From assembly GCF_052114605.1 (NCBI RefSeq), contig NZ_JBFRFB010000005.1, positions 62,001 through 126,000 on the forward strand: 64,000 bases of DNA, in the 5' to 3' direction. This DNA is from Microvirga sp052114605. Lineage in GTDB: Bacteria > Pseudomonadota > Alphaproteobacteria > Rhizobiales > Beijerinckiaceae. Made by a program: the position numbers and the translations under genes. The notes below the pieces were generated by a model. It worked only from the letters and a program-made list of their open reading frames with translations, did no database searches and was not told the origin of the DNA. Shown one piece after another: positions 20,385 through 30,419 of the stretch (position 1 is its first letter; each line of letters opens with the position of its first letter).

Positions 20385-22298
20385 ATGGAGGTCGCTGTAT
20401 TGCCGTTCCAGTCGTCGCCGAGCGTCTCCTCGATACCAGAGCTGATGAGCTTCCTTGAAGGCGGCGGCGAAATGGGCGAGCGGATGCGCGCCTATGATTG
20501 GTCGGCCTCACCCCTGGGATGTCCTGAGACATGGCCGCAGCCGCTGCGCACCCTGATCGCGGTCATGCTCGGTTCCCAGCAGCCCATGTTCGTCGCATGG
20601 GGCCCTGAACGCATCATGCTCTACAACAATGGCTATGCTCCAATGTGCGGGCAGCGTCATCCGGCGGCTTTGGGCAAGCCTTTCGCCGAAGTGTGGTACG
20701 ATATTCTGGATACGGTCGGCCCCATTCTCGACAAGGCCTATGCGGGTGTATCCACCCAGATGGACAACATCACCTATGTGATGCATCGCAACGGCTATCC
20801 GGAGGAAACCCATTTCGCCTTCAGCTATACGCCAGTGCGGGACGAGAGCGGCCAGGTCGCCGGCATGTTCTGCACCTGCACGGAGACCACGCAGGAGGTT
20901 CTGACGCAGCGTGCCCTGGCGCGGGCGCAGGAGCGCCTGTCCTTCGCGCTCAACGCATCCGGCATGATCGGAACCTGGGACTGGCACATCCAGACGGACA
21001 CCTTCTACTCGGATGCACGGTTCGCGGCGATGTTCTCGGTCGATCCGGACAAGGGAGAAATGGGTGCGCCGCTTGCCGATTACCTTGCCGGCATTCACCC
21101 CGATGACGTTGGCGCGATCAAAGAGGCCATCGGCCACGCCATCGCGACCGGCGAGAAATACACACAGCAATATCGCCTCCTGCACAAGGACGGCACGATC
21201 CGCTGGGTCGAGGCGCAGGGCCAGTGCCTTTATGACGAGGCAGGCAAGCCGTTGCGGTTTCCGGGTGCGGTCATCGACATTACCCAGGCCAAGCACGCCG
21301 ATCAGGCAATCCGTGAGAGCGAAACGCGCTTCCGGAATCTCGCCGACAATGCGCCTGTCATGATCTGGGTGACGGAGCCCGATGGCACCTGCACCTATCT
21401 GTCCCGGTCCTGGTACGAGTTTACGGGTCAGGTCCCTGAGAAAGCCTTGGGCCTCGGCTGGCTCGATGCGGTCCATCCGGAGGATCGCGAATGGTCGGGA
21501 GACGTGTTTCTCCAGGCGAATGCCAAGCGCGAGGCTTTCCAGCTGGAATACCGCCTGCGCCGGCATGACGGCGCCTATCGCTGGTCCATCGATGCCGCAG
21601 CGCCCCGCTTCAGCGAGGACGGAGCCTTTCTCGGCTATGTGGGTTCGGTGATCGACATCACGCACCGCAAGGCGGCGGAGCAGTTCCAGAGCCTGCTCCT
21701 GCACGAACTCAACCACCGGGTCAAAAACCTGTTCTCCGTCACGGGCAGCCTCGTGGCCATGAGTGCCCGCTCAGCAAAGGACCCGCAGGAGCTCGCCCGG
21801 ACCCTCGAAGGGCAGATCAGCGCCATGGCCCGCGCCAACGACTTGATCCTTCCCGACCGAATAGGTGGCGAGCAGGAGCTCAGGGGCACGACTTTGCACG
21901 ATCTGCTGCAGGCCGTGCTCGAGCCATATCTCGAAAGAGACGGCGGCGCCTCGAACATCGCCCTCCAAGGCCCTGCCGTTCCGGTCGGGGAAAGTGCCGT
22001 CACGAGCCTGGCCCTCGTTTTCCACGAATCCGCCACCAATGCCACGAAGTACGGTGCCCTCTCGGAAGCGGAGGGCCAGGTCCGGATCGCCTGGAGCGTC
22101 CGTAGCGGCACCCTGGAGCTTCGATGGGAGGAAACGGGCGGCCCGTCCATTGCCGAGCCCCCCAGGCAGCGTGGCTTCGGCAGCAGGCTTGTGGAGCGCA
22201 GCATCAAAAGCCAGTTTCACGGGAGCATAGAGTATCAATGGCTCCGTGAGGGCCTGATCCTGCAAATGGCGGTCCCGCTGGAGCACCTCACCCGCTGA
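20385..22298 (+). CDS. Multi-PAS sensor histidine kinase, HWE family
   Basis: This 637-residue protein has no obvious membrane segment, so it is probably a cytoplasmic sensor. Three PAS-type domains are visible: one from about residue 35 (YDWSASPLGCPETWPQPL), one from about 180 (ASGMIGTWDWHIQ), and one from about 315 (ETRFRNLADNAPVMIWV). The phospho-acceptor is His440 in LLLHELNHRVKNLF. The ATP-binding end has the WEE of LRWEETGGP, which places it in the HWE group. HWE kinases often serve general stress or light signalling in alphaproteobacteria. The start is uncertain: a longer TTG start at 20334 is possible, and a GGAGG lies about 20 bp before 20385. No response regulator is adjacent. Confidence 0.88.
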   Translation: MEVAVLPFQSSPSVSSIPELMSFLEGGGEMGERMRAYDWSASPLGCPETWPQPLRTLIAVMLGSQQPMFVAWGPERIMLYNNGYAPMCGQRHPAALGKPFAEVWYDILDTVGPILDKAYAGVSTQMDNITYVMHRNGYPEETHFAFSYTPVRDESGQVAGMFCTCTETTQEVLTQRALARAQERLSFALNASGMIGTWDWHIQTDTFYSDARFAAMFSVDPDKGEMGAPLADYLAGIHPDDVGAIKEAIGHAIATGEKYTQQYRLLHKDGTIRWVEAQGQCLYDEAGKPLRFPGAVIDITQAKHADQAIRESETRFRNLADNAPVMIWVTEPDGTCTYLSRSWYEFTGQVPEKALGLGWLDAVHPEDREWSGDVFLQANAKREAFQLEYRLRRHDGAYRWSIDAAAPRFSEDGAFLGYVGSVIDITHRKAAEQFQSLLLHELNHRVKNLFSVTGSLVAMSARSAKDPQELARTLEGQISAMARANDLILPDRIGGEQELRGTTLHDLLQAVLEPYLERDGGASNIALQGPAVPVGESAVTSLALVFHESATNATKYGALSEAEGQVRIAWSVRSGTLELRWEETGGPSIAEPPRQRGFGSRLVERSIKSQFHGSIEYQWLREGLILQMAVPLEHLTR

Positions 22299-22439
22299 TT
22301 TCAGCGGCAGAATCGGCCTGCCCTATTGCAGCCGCACACTTATCATTATATTGCAGCGCATCAGATTTTCGCCCGGTACGAGCCAGGGGCGCGGCTACGC
22401 TTGCCGCGTGCCGGGCCACTTTGCTTTGAAAGACCCCCA

Positions 22440-24266
<1,827 letters not shown>

Positions 24267-24288
24267 GCCTTCGAAATCATAGACATCG

Positions 24289-24319
24289 AAAAGGCCGCCT
24301 CGAAAGGGGGGCCTTTTTT
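24289..24319 (+). terminator. Rho-independent terminator of typA
   Basis: AAAGGCCGCC and GGGGGGCCTTT arms close a short TCGAAA loop and run into TTTTTT, about 25 bases past the typA stop. Confidence 0.85.
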
Positions 24320-24333
24320 CATATCCCATCCAT

Positions 24334-24612
24334 GTCATCCCAGACGCCAGAAGCGATCCGGGATCGCTTTCAGAATAACGCACTGTCATTCCGGGGCCGC
24401 ATAGCGGAGCCCGACCCAAAGGGCCGCGCCGCAGGCGTGGAAACCCATAAGCACGACATTGCAAGGAAGAGCGCAGCGGTATCCACTCACTTCATTCTGC
24501 TGCTTCGGTGATTATGGGTTCCGGGCTCGCCTGCGGCGCCCCGGAATGACAATAGGGTATGCCTCATTCTGCTTGCGATCCTGGATCTGCGCTGCGCTTC
24601 GTCCGGGATGAC
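24334..24612. repeat. Nested inverted repeats (one dispersed palindrome inside another)
   Basis: An outer pair, GTCATCCC at 24334 and GGGATGAC ending at 24612, shares further sequence: AGCGATCCGGGATCG on the left and an imperfect complement on the right. Inside it, an inner pair (TGTCATTCCGGGGC at 24384-24397 and its exact complement at 24538-24551) carries its own internal matches (AGCCCG and AACCCATAA). These look like two different dispersed palindromic element families, one apparently inserted in the other. No coding sequence was recognised in 24320-24620. Confidence 0.75.
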
Positions 24613-24620
24613 GGCTTGTG

Positions 24621-24785
24621 TCAACCTTCAGCCTTGCTGCTCTGTCGCTTCTTCGCACCTTCTCCCATCGGATTGGTGGAATCTTCACCGGAGGCTTTGG
24701 GGTTCTTACGGCCCTGCGGTGTCAGGCGCGGTGCGTCGATATCCTTGTCGGTCGCTTGATTGGCTTTCTTGTCGGAAGACTTCAT
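24621..24785 (-). CDS. Small hydrophilic protein (54 aa)
   Basis: A minus-strand ORF encodes about 54 residues rich in Lys, Ser, Asp and Asn (MKSSDKKANQATDKD...), with no hydrophobic segment and one TPQGRKNPKASGED stretch. The ATG at 24785 has an AAGGA ribosome binding site 7 bases upstream. An ATG two codons earlier is too close to that site. It is the third of three tiny minus-strand genes in a row. It is probably an intrinsically disordered stress-type protein, but I recognise no family. Confidence 0.6.
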   Translation of the reverse strand: MKSSDKKANQATDKDIDAPRLTPQGRKNPKASGEDSTNPMGEGAKKRQSSKAEG

Positions 24786-24818
24786 CGGCATGTCCTTCGT
24801 GTCAAAATACGTGCCGGT

Positions 24819-25043
24819 TCAGCCGCTCGATGAATCCGCGTCGCCTCCTTGCTTGTCATCGGGAAGCGTGCCGGCGCCGGGCGTAGAATCGGGGTTCGTC
24901 AGCTTTGGGTCCGCATGCGGGCCAGCGGGAGGCATGCCGGAGTACGACGGCTTGGCATCTGCCGGCTTGCCGGAATCCAGGCGTTTGTTGTCGACGGATT
25001 GCTTCGTGTCTTCGGTGTGGTTGCCGTAGCCAGCATTGCCCAT
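24819..25043 (-). CDS. Small disordered hydrophilic protein (74 aa)
   Basis: This 74-residue protein is rich in Gly, Asp, Pro and Lys and has no hydrophobic core (MGNAGYGNHTEDTKQ...). A strong GAGGAG ribosome binding site lies 6 bases before the ATG. It sits between two other tiny genes on the same strand. Composition suggests an intrinsically disordered protein, as in hydrophilin-like stress proteins. That role is inference. Confidence 0.65.
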   Translation of the reverse strand: MGNAGYGNHTEDTKQSVDNKRLDSGKPADAKPSYSGMPPAGPHADPKLTNPDSTPGAGTLPDDKQGGDADSSSG

Positions 25044-25062
25044 GTCGATCTCCTCTCAATCC

Positions 25063-25179
25063 TTATCCTTGCCGTTCACGGCAGTCGCGCGCTCGATCGC
25101 TTCCGCCGTCGCGCTGCTTGTTGCGGATCTGGTCCGCGGATTGGTCTTTCAATGAATGTGGGGCTTCGCGCTCCGCCAT
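25063..25179 (-). CDS. Small charged protein (38 aa), possibly frameshifted
   Basis: A 38-residue ORF (MAEREAPHSLKDQSADQIR...) starts at an ATG with AAGGAG 6 bases upstream. It is rich in Arg, Asp and Gln. In another frame the second half would read a plausible Ala/Glu/Lys-rich helix ending NGKDKD and stopping nearer the next gene. A one-base frameshift or sequencing indel around 25105-25115 is therefore possible. It is the first of the three-gene small-protein cluster. Confidence 0.5.
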   Translation of the reverse strand: MAEREAPHSLKDQSADQIRNKQRDGGSDRARDCRERQG

Positions 25180-25271
25180 GATGAACTCCTTGCAACACAA
25201 ACGGATGTGGTTGCTAAGGAGAACCCGGGCACTGGGGGGAAGTTCTGGCTACGCTTGCCCGTCGTGCAAAT

Positions 25272-25296
25272 GAAAAAGGCGGCTCGAAAGCCGCCC
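25272..25296 (-). terminator. Rho-independent terminator of cysK
   Basis: On the minus strand GGCGGCT-TTCG-AGCCGCC (7-bp stem with a tetraloop) is followed by TTTTT, about 23 bases after the cysK stop. Confidence 0.92.
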
Positions 25297-25318
25297 TCAG
25301 GATCGATGAAGGATTGTC

Positions 25319-26296
25319 TCAGAGGCCTTCGAATAAATCGGTCGAGAGATAGCGCTCGGCAAAGGACGGGGCGACGGTGACGATGCGCTTGCCCTTGAAT
25401 TCGGGGCGCGACGCGAGTTCGAGCGCAGCCGCCACATTGGCGCCCGTGGAGATGCCACCGGGAATGCCTTCAAGGCGCGCAAGCCTGCGCGAGGTATCGA
25501 ACGCTGTCTGGTTGCCGATGGTAATGACGCCATCGATCAGGGAACGATCGAGCACATCCGGCACGAAGCCCGCACCGATACCTTGAATTTTGTGCTTGCC
25601 GGGCTGACCGCCGGAGAGAACCGGAGAATCCTCGGGCTCGACCGCAAAGACCTTCATGTTCGGCAGGCGCGGCTTGATGACCTGGGCAACGCCGGTGATG
25701 GTGCCGCCGGTGCCGACGCCCGCGACAAACGCATCGAACTGGCCGTTGGTGTCGTTCCAGATCTCTTCCGCCGTGGTCTTGCGGTGGATGTCGGGATTGG
25801 CGGGGTTCTTGAACTGCTGCGGGATTACCGAATCCGGAATCTCCTTCAGCAATTCCTCGGCGCGGGCAATCGCGCCCTTCATTCCCTGAGGGCCAGGAGT
25901 GAGTTCGAGTTCGGCCCCGAGGAAGGCCAGCATCTTGCGGCGCTCGATGGACATGGTCTCGGGCATCACGAGGATCAGGCGGTAGCCGCGCGCAGCGGCG
26001 ACGAATGCCAGCGCAATGCCCGTATTGCCAGAGGTCGGCTCGATCAGGGTCGTGCTCGGCTTGATCTTGCCCGCTGCTTCCATGGCGTCGATCATGTTGA
26101 CGCCGATACGGTCCTTCACGCTGGAGATCGGGTTGAAGAATTCGAGCTTCAGAAGGATTTCCGCATCCACCCCATGCTCCTTCGGCAGCCGGTTGAGGCG
26201 CACGAGCGGGGTGTTGCCGATGGTGTCGGTGATCGAACCGTAGATGCGGCCACGGCCGGGCTTGGTGTCGCCCTGTGTTTTGACGGTATCAGCCAT
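25319..26296 (-). CDS. cysK: Cysteine synthase A
   Basis: This 325-residue PLP enzyme makes cysteine from O-acetylserine and sulfide. The PLP lysine is Lys61 in SSVKDRIG, the substrate loop is PTSGNTG, and the phosphate-binding loop is GVGTGGTITG. The length fits CysK. Its leader can fold a 6-bp hairpin that covers the ribosome binding site. It lies just downstream of an Rrf2-type regulator on the same strand. Confidence 0.96.
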   Translation of the reverse strand: MADTVKTQGDTKPGRGRIYGSITDTIGNTPLVRLNRLPKEHGVDAEILLKLEFFNPISSVKDRIGVNMIDAMEAAGKIKPSTTLIEPTSGNTGIALAFVAAARGYRLILVMPETMSIERRKMLAFLGAELELTPGPQGMKGAIARAEELLKEIPDSVIPQQFKNPANPDIHRKTTAEEIWNDTNGQFDAFVAGVGTGGTITGVAQVIKPRLPNMKVFAVEPEDSPVLSGGQPGKHKIQGIGAGFVPDVLDRSLIDGVITIGNQTAFDTSRRLARLEGIPGGISTGANVAAALELASRPEFKGKRIVTVAPSFAERYLSTDLFEGL

Positions 26297-26302
26297 AAAA
26301 AG

Positions 26303-26321
26303 CCTCCTTGAGCATAGGAGG
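26303..26321 (-). promoter_or_regulatory. Hairpin covering the cysK ribosome binding site
   Basis: In the cysK mRNA, CCTCCT (complement of 26316-26321) can pair with AGGAGG (complement of 26303-26308) across a 7-base loop. The AGGAGG is the cysK Shine-Dalgarno sequence, 6 bases before the ATG. Pairing would hide it, so translation may be regulated. Seen directly; the regulatory role is inferred. Confidence 0.5.
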
Positions 26322-26371
26322 ATATTAGTCCTTATCGCATTCGCTGTCGATAATTGACTTAATTCACAAAA

Positions 26372-26821
26372 TTATATTGTAAAATCAGTCGGAATGGCAG
26401 ACTCCACAACGGCTTCAGCCTGCGCACGGTTGCAGAGATCCTCGACCGTCACCTTATCGAGCTCGATCAGGAAAGCCTCGGTGCCACGAGTCACGAGGGG
26501 TGCGACCACGGCCTCGGCGAGACGCGATTCCGGCAGCGGAGAGGTGCCGTCATCCTCCTGCGCCGACATGGCGATGCGCACGATATCGCCCGCCGTGATG
26601 CGACGGCGTTCGCGGGCGAGCTCATAGCCGCCGCGCGGGCCGCGTACGCCCTTCAGGATGCCCTGGCGCACCAGCGCCTGGAGCACCGGCTCAAGGTAGC
26701 GCGGCGGCAGGTTGTGGCGGGTGGCGAGCGCCTTCGCGGAAACCGGCGAGGGCCGCGCATGGAGTGCAATATCCGTGACGGCGGCGATGGCAAGCAACGA
26801 ACGGCGCGAAAGGAAGTTCAT
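26372..26821 (-). CDS. Rrf2 family transcriptional regulator
   Basis: This 149-residue winged-helix regulator starts with the family's MNFLSRRSLLAIAAVTDIALHA helix. It has a recognition region LPPRYLEPVLQALVRQGILKGVRGPRGGYELAR and the wing after it. It has only one cysteine (in VEDLCNRA), so it cannot bind an IscR-type cluster through three cysteines. Cysteine-responsive members such as CymR also lack the cluster. Its start overlaps the dut stop by 4 bp, and cysK lies 75 bp downstream on the same strand, so cysteine or sulfur control is a reasonable guess. Confidence 0.88.
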   Translation of the reverse strand: MNFLSRRSLLAIAAVTDIALHARPSPVSAKALATRHNLPPRYLEPVLQALVRQGILKGVRGPRGGYELARERRRITAGDIVRIAMSAQEDDGTSPLPESRLAEAVVAPLVTRGTEAFLIELDKVTVEDLCNRAQAEAVVESAIPTDFTI

Positions 26822-27285
26822 GAGCGGCCCTGCCCCAACCCTGTCGATCCGAACCCGCCGGCGGCGCGGGCGGTCTCATCGACCGAGCCGACCTCCATCA
26901 GCTCGACCATCGTCACCGGCGCCACGACCATCTGCGCGATGCGCATGCCACGCGTGATGGTGAAGGGTTCCTGCCCCAGATTGACGAGCAGCACCTGCAC
27001 CTCGCCGCGATAATCCGCATCGATTGTGCCGGGCGCGTTGAGAACCGTCACGCCATGCTTGAAGGCGAGACCCGAACGGGGCCGCACCTGGGCCTCGAAG
27101 CCCTGCTCCAGCTGGATGACGAGCCCCGTGGGAACGAGCCTGCGCTCCATGGGTGCTAGCACCACGGGCGCAGTCTCGGGATTAGCGGCGATGAGATCCA
27201 TGCCCGCGGCGCCCGGTGTTTCATATCGAGGCAGCGGCAGATCGGCGCCGTGAGGAAGGCGTTGGACGCGCAGCACGTGGCTCAT
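26818..27285 (-). CDS. dut: dUTP diphosphatase
   Basis: This 155-residue trimeric dUTPase hydrolyses dUTP to dUMP, keeping uracil out of DNA and feeding thymidylate synthesis. All five motifs are visible: AAGMDL, RSGLA, GTIDADYRGE, the RIAQMVVAPV block and the C-terminal arm AAGGFGSTG. The start at 27285 overlaps the coaBC stop by 4 bp, and its stop overlaps the rrf2 start by 4 bp. A longer upstream frame is an antisense-like extension with no similarity. Confidence 0.96.
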   Translation of the reverse strand: MSHVLRVQRLPHGADLPLPRYETPGAAGMDLIAANPETAPVVLAPMERRLVPTGLVIQLEQGFEAQVRPRSGLAFKHGVTVLNAPGTIDADYRGEVQVLLVNLGQEPFTITRGMRIAQMVVAPVTMVELMEVGSVDETARAAGGFGSTGLGQGRS

Positions 27286-28487
27286 GGCTTTGCGCCTCCG
27301 CTCAGATGCGCGATCAGCTTTTGCGCCACTTCCGTTTTCGACGCCGTAGGCCAGGTCTCGACGCCCGATGCGGTGACGAGATGTACCGTGTTGCTGTCGC
27401 CGCCCATGATGCCGGTTTGCGGCGACACGTCGTTGGCGACGATGAGATCGCAGCCCTTCTTCGCGAGCTTCTGCTTGGCGTGCTCGATCACGTTCTCGGT
27501 CTCCGCCGCAAATCCCACCATGAGCGCGGGGCGGCCCTTCGTCAGATGCGAAATCGTGGCGAGAATGTCGGGGTTTTCGGTCAGCGACAGGTTTGGCAAT
27601 GCGCCGTCCTTCTTCTTGATCTTCTGCTCGCCCGCATTGGCCACCCGCCAATCGGCGACGGCGGCGGCGAAGATGCCGATATCGGCGGGCAGCGCTTTCT
27701 GCACCGCCTCCAGCATCTCCCGTGCGCTTTCCACATGCACGGTGGTGACGCCCTTGGGATCGGACAGTTCGACGGGGCCGGAGATCAGCGTGACCCGCGC
27801 ACCCGCATCAGCCGCCGCTTTCGCGATAGCATGGCCCTGCTTGCCGGAAGAACGGTTGGCGATATAACGCACGGGATCGATGGGCTCATGGGTCGGACCC
27901 GATGTGACGATCACATGCTTGCCCGCAAGCGGGCCGGAAGGCGCGAGCAGCCGCTCGACTTCGGCTGCAATCTCCAGCGGCTCCGCCATGCGGCCGGGGC
28001 CGAACTCGGCTTCCGCCATCGCGCCGTCATTGGGGCCGATGGCGTGGACACCGTCACCCTGCAAGACACTGAGATTGCGCTGAGTTGCCGGGTGTAGCCA
28101 CATGCGCACATTCATGGCGGGCGCGATCAGGATCGGCAGCGTGGTGGCAAGCAGCACGGTGGAGGCAAGATCGTCCGCATGCCCGCCCGCCATCTTCGCC
28201 ATCAGGTTCGCGGTGGCCGGTGCCACCACGACGAGGTCCGCATCGCGCGCCAGCTTGATGTGCCCGATATCGGCCTCATCCTCGCGGTCGAAAAGATCCA
28301 TATGCGTACGTTGTCCCGTCAGCGCGGAGGCAGCCAACGGCGTGATGAATTGCTGCGCGCCGTTGGTGAGGACGCAACGCACCGATGCGCCGCGCTCGCG
28401 CAGGCGGCGGATGAGATCGAGGGACTTGTAGGCAGCGATCCCGCCGCCGATGACGAGGAGAATGCGTTTGCCGGTGAGTGCTGTCAT
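27282..28487 (-). CDS. coaBC: CoaBC, phosphopantothenoylcysteine synthetase/decarboxylase
   Basis: This 401-residue bifunctional flavoprotein of coenzyme A synthesis couples phosphopantothenate to cysteine and then decarboxylates the product. The N-terminal CoaC part has GGGIAAYKS, the flavin-binding VVAPATANLMAKMAGG and the PAMNVRMW motif. The C-terminal CoaB part has TSGPTHEPIDPVRYIANRSSGKQG, ISGPV and the AAVADWR block. It overlaps its neighbours by 4 bp on both sides, so it is tightly coupled to the upstream deoxyribosyltransferase-like gene and to dut. Confidence 0.96.
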   Translation of the reverse strand: MTALTGKRILLVIGGGIAAYKSLDLIRRLRERGASVRCVLTNGAQQFITPLAASALTGQRTHMDLFDREDEADIGHIKLARDADLVVVAPATANLMAKMAGGHADDLASTVLLATTLPILIAPAMNVRMWLHPATQRNLSVLQGDGVHAIGPNDGAMAEAEFGPGRMAEPLEIAAEVERLLAPSGPLAGKHVIVTSGPTHEPIDPVRYIANRSSGKQGHAIAKAAADAGARVTLISGPVELSDPKGVTTVHVESAREMLEAVQKALPADIGIFAAAVADWRVANAGEQKIKKKDGALPNLSLTENPDILATISHLTKGRPALMVGFAAETENVIEHAKQKLAKKGCDLIVANDVSPQTGIMGGDSNTVHLVTASGVETWPTASKTEVAQKLIAHLSGGAKP

Positions 28488-28837
28488 GTTTTTTCACCGT
28501 TCACGGCGGGAATATCGCTCAAGGAGAAGTAGATAGGACGTCCCGAGGCCTTGAAAGCCTCGACCTCGATATCCGATCCTTGCGACTCTCCGCCAATCCG
28601 CAAACATGCATCGCATCTGTCCAGAAGTGCCAGCGACAGCGGTAGTCTAATCTCATGAGAGGCGTCGTCCAATCCCGCCGCTGCGATCATGGGCAGAGAC
28701 ATGTTCGCGCCGATCACGGGGGTATGTCCCCGCCTGAACAACTCCAGGGCCGCCTCATTCAGAACGCGCAGGTTGGCTGCGCGCTGGCTGGGGTTGGCGC
28801 CGCCTGTCGCATAAGGGCCGCAGACCCTGATCCACAT
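28484..28837 (-). CDS. DUF4406 / nucleoside 2-deoxyribosyltransferase-like protein
   Basis: This 117-residue protein has the MWIRVCGPYATGG start, a middle RRGHTPVIGANMSLP and the RIGGESQGSDIEVE region, the layout of DUF4406 proteins related to nucleoside 2-deoxyribosyltransferases. In those enzymes a Glu near this last motif is the nucleophile. The start at 28837 gives a clean domain; the upstream extension does not. The stop overlaps coaBC by 4 bp, and ubiB ends 13 bp before it. The substrate is unknown, though neighbouring dut suggests nucleotide salvage. Confidence 0.72.
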   Translation of the reverse strand: MWIRVCGPYATGGANPSQRAANLRVLNEAALELFRRGHTPVIGANMSLPMIAAAGLDDASHEIRLPLSLALLDRCDACLRIGGESQGSDIEVEAFKASGRPIYFSLSDIPAVNGEKT

Positions 28838-28850
28838 GAGACACCTCGTT

Positions 28851-30416
28851 TTATTGTGCGACCAGGATCGCAAGAAGGGTGGCGATAATCCACAAGGCCG
28901 CTACGCCCCAACGGTTGCCCCGCGCCTCCGCACGGCCGATGGCGGCGACGCTGTCCTGGTTGAGCGCGACGCCTTTCGCCGTGACGTCTTCGAGCTGGTT
29001 GAGAACCCGCTCGGCGCGAAGGGCTAACTCCGGCAGGTCGCCGATGACGCCCGCGAGCGTCCATAGGCCCCGGCCCGCCTGCTCGACGCGTCCCAGCGGC
29101 CCGAGATTGCGCTCGATCCATTCGCGCACCACCGGCTCCGAGGTGGTCCACATATCGAGCTTCGGGTCGAGATTGCGGCCCACGCCTTCCACCACGACCA
29201 TGGTCTTCTGGAGCATCACGAGTTCGGTGCGCGTCGCCATGTCGAACAGGGACGTGATCTCGAAGAGAAGCGTCAGCAGCTTCGCCATGGAGATCTCGTC
29301 CGCGCGCCGGTCATGGATCGGCTCGCCGATGGCGCGGATGGCCTGCGCGAAATCCTCGACCGAATGATGCGGCGGCACATAGCCCGCCTCGAAATGCACC
29401 TGCGCCACGCGCAGGTAATCGCGGCGGATAAACCCTAAAAGAATTTCGGCGAGGAAGCGCCGTTCCTTCATGCCGAGACGGCCCATGATGCCGAAATCGA
29501 CCGCGACAAGGCGGCCTTCCGCATCAATGAACAGATTGCCGGGATGCATGTCCGCGTGGAAGTAGCCGTCGCGGATCGCATGGCGCAGGAAAGATTGGAT
29601 CACCGTGCGGCCCAAGGCAGCCCGGTCGAAACCTGCGCGCTCGATGGCCTCGATGTCGTTGAGACGGATGCCGTCGATCCACGTCGTCGTGAGCACGTCG
29701 CGCGCGGTCAGATCCCATTCGGGCTTCGGCACGCGGAAATCGGGATCGTCCTTGGTGTTCTCCGCCAGCTCCGACACGGCGGCGGCTTCCAGGCGCAGAT
29801 CCATCTCGACGGAGACGGACCGGGCCAGCGTCTCCACCACTTCGAGGGCCTTGAGACGCCGGGCATCGGGCACCATGCGCTCGAACAGGCGTGCCGCCGC
29901 GCGCATGGCTTGAAGATCGCGGGCAAAGCCTTCGCGCACGCCGGGGCGCACCACTTTGACGGCAACCGTTTCCTCACCCTCCGGTGTACGGATGCGGGCC
30001 TTGTGCACTTGCGCGATGGAGGCGGCAGCCAAGGGCTCGCTGAATTCGAGGAACAGATCGTCGATGGGCCGGCCCAACGCGATCTCGATCATCCGCACCG
30101 CTTCCGCGCGTGGGAAGGGAGGCATCCGGTCCTGCAACCGTTCCAGATCGCGCGCCGCCGCCGCGCCGACGATGTCGGGGCGAGTGGCGAGGAACTGGCC
30201 GAACTTCACGTAAGAGGGGCCGAGCCGCGTCAGCGCCTTCGACAGGCGCGCCGCGCCGTCCTCAGGCTGGCCGCGCTCGATGATGCGCGCGAGCCGCAAG
30301 CCGAGGCGGGCCGATGGCGGCAGGGCGCTGGGATCGAAGAGGCCGAGCGCACCTTCGCGGGCCAGGATGTAGCCGGCGCGCAGGTTCCGCGCGAGATGAA
30401 CGACGCTGCCGATCAC
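28851..30416 (-). CDS. ubiB: UbiB, ABC1/ADCK-family kinase-like ubiquinone biosynthesis protein
   Basis: This 521-residue atypical kinase is needed for ubiquinone synthesis and may extract or present lipid intermediates. The family KxGQ motif is seen as GPSYVKFGQFLATRPDIV, with an Ala-rich loop (PLAAASIAQVHKA) and the catalytic HADMHPGNLF and AVDFGIMG blocks. A hydrophobic C-terminal segment (about residues 502-520) probably anchors it in the membrane. It starts 3 bp after ubiE. Confidence 0.95.
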   Translation of the reverse strand: MIGSVVHLARNLRAGYILAREGALGLFDPSALPPSARLGLRLARIIERGQPEDGAARLSKALTRLGPSYVKFGQFLATRPDIVGAAAARDLERLQDRMPPFPRAEAVRMIEIALGRPIDDLFLEFSEPLAAASIAQVHKARIRTPEGEETVAVKVVRPGVREGFARDLQAMRAAARLFERMVPDARRLKALEVVETLARSVSVEMDLRLEAAAVSELAENTKDDPDFRVPKPEWDLTARDVLTTTWIDGIRLNDIEAIERAGFDRAALGRTVIQSFLRHAIRDGYFHADMHPGNLFIDAEGRLVAVDFGIMGRLGMKERRFLAEILLGFIRRDYLRVAQVHFEAGYVPPHHSVEDFAQAIRAIGEPIHDRRADEISMAKLLTLLFEITSLFDMATRTELVMLQKTMVVVEGVGRNLDPKLDMWTTSEPVVREWIERNLGPLGRVEQAGRGLWTLAGVIGDLPELALRAERVLNQLEDVTAKGVALNQDSVAAIGRAEARGNRWGVAALWIIATLLAILVAQ

Positions 30417-30419
30417 CGC

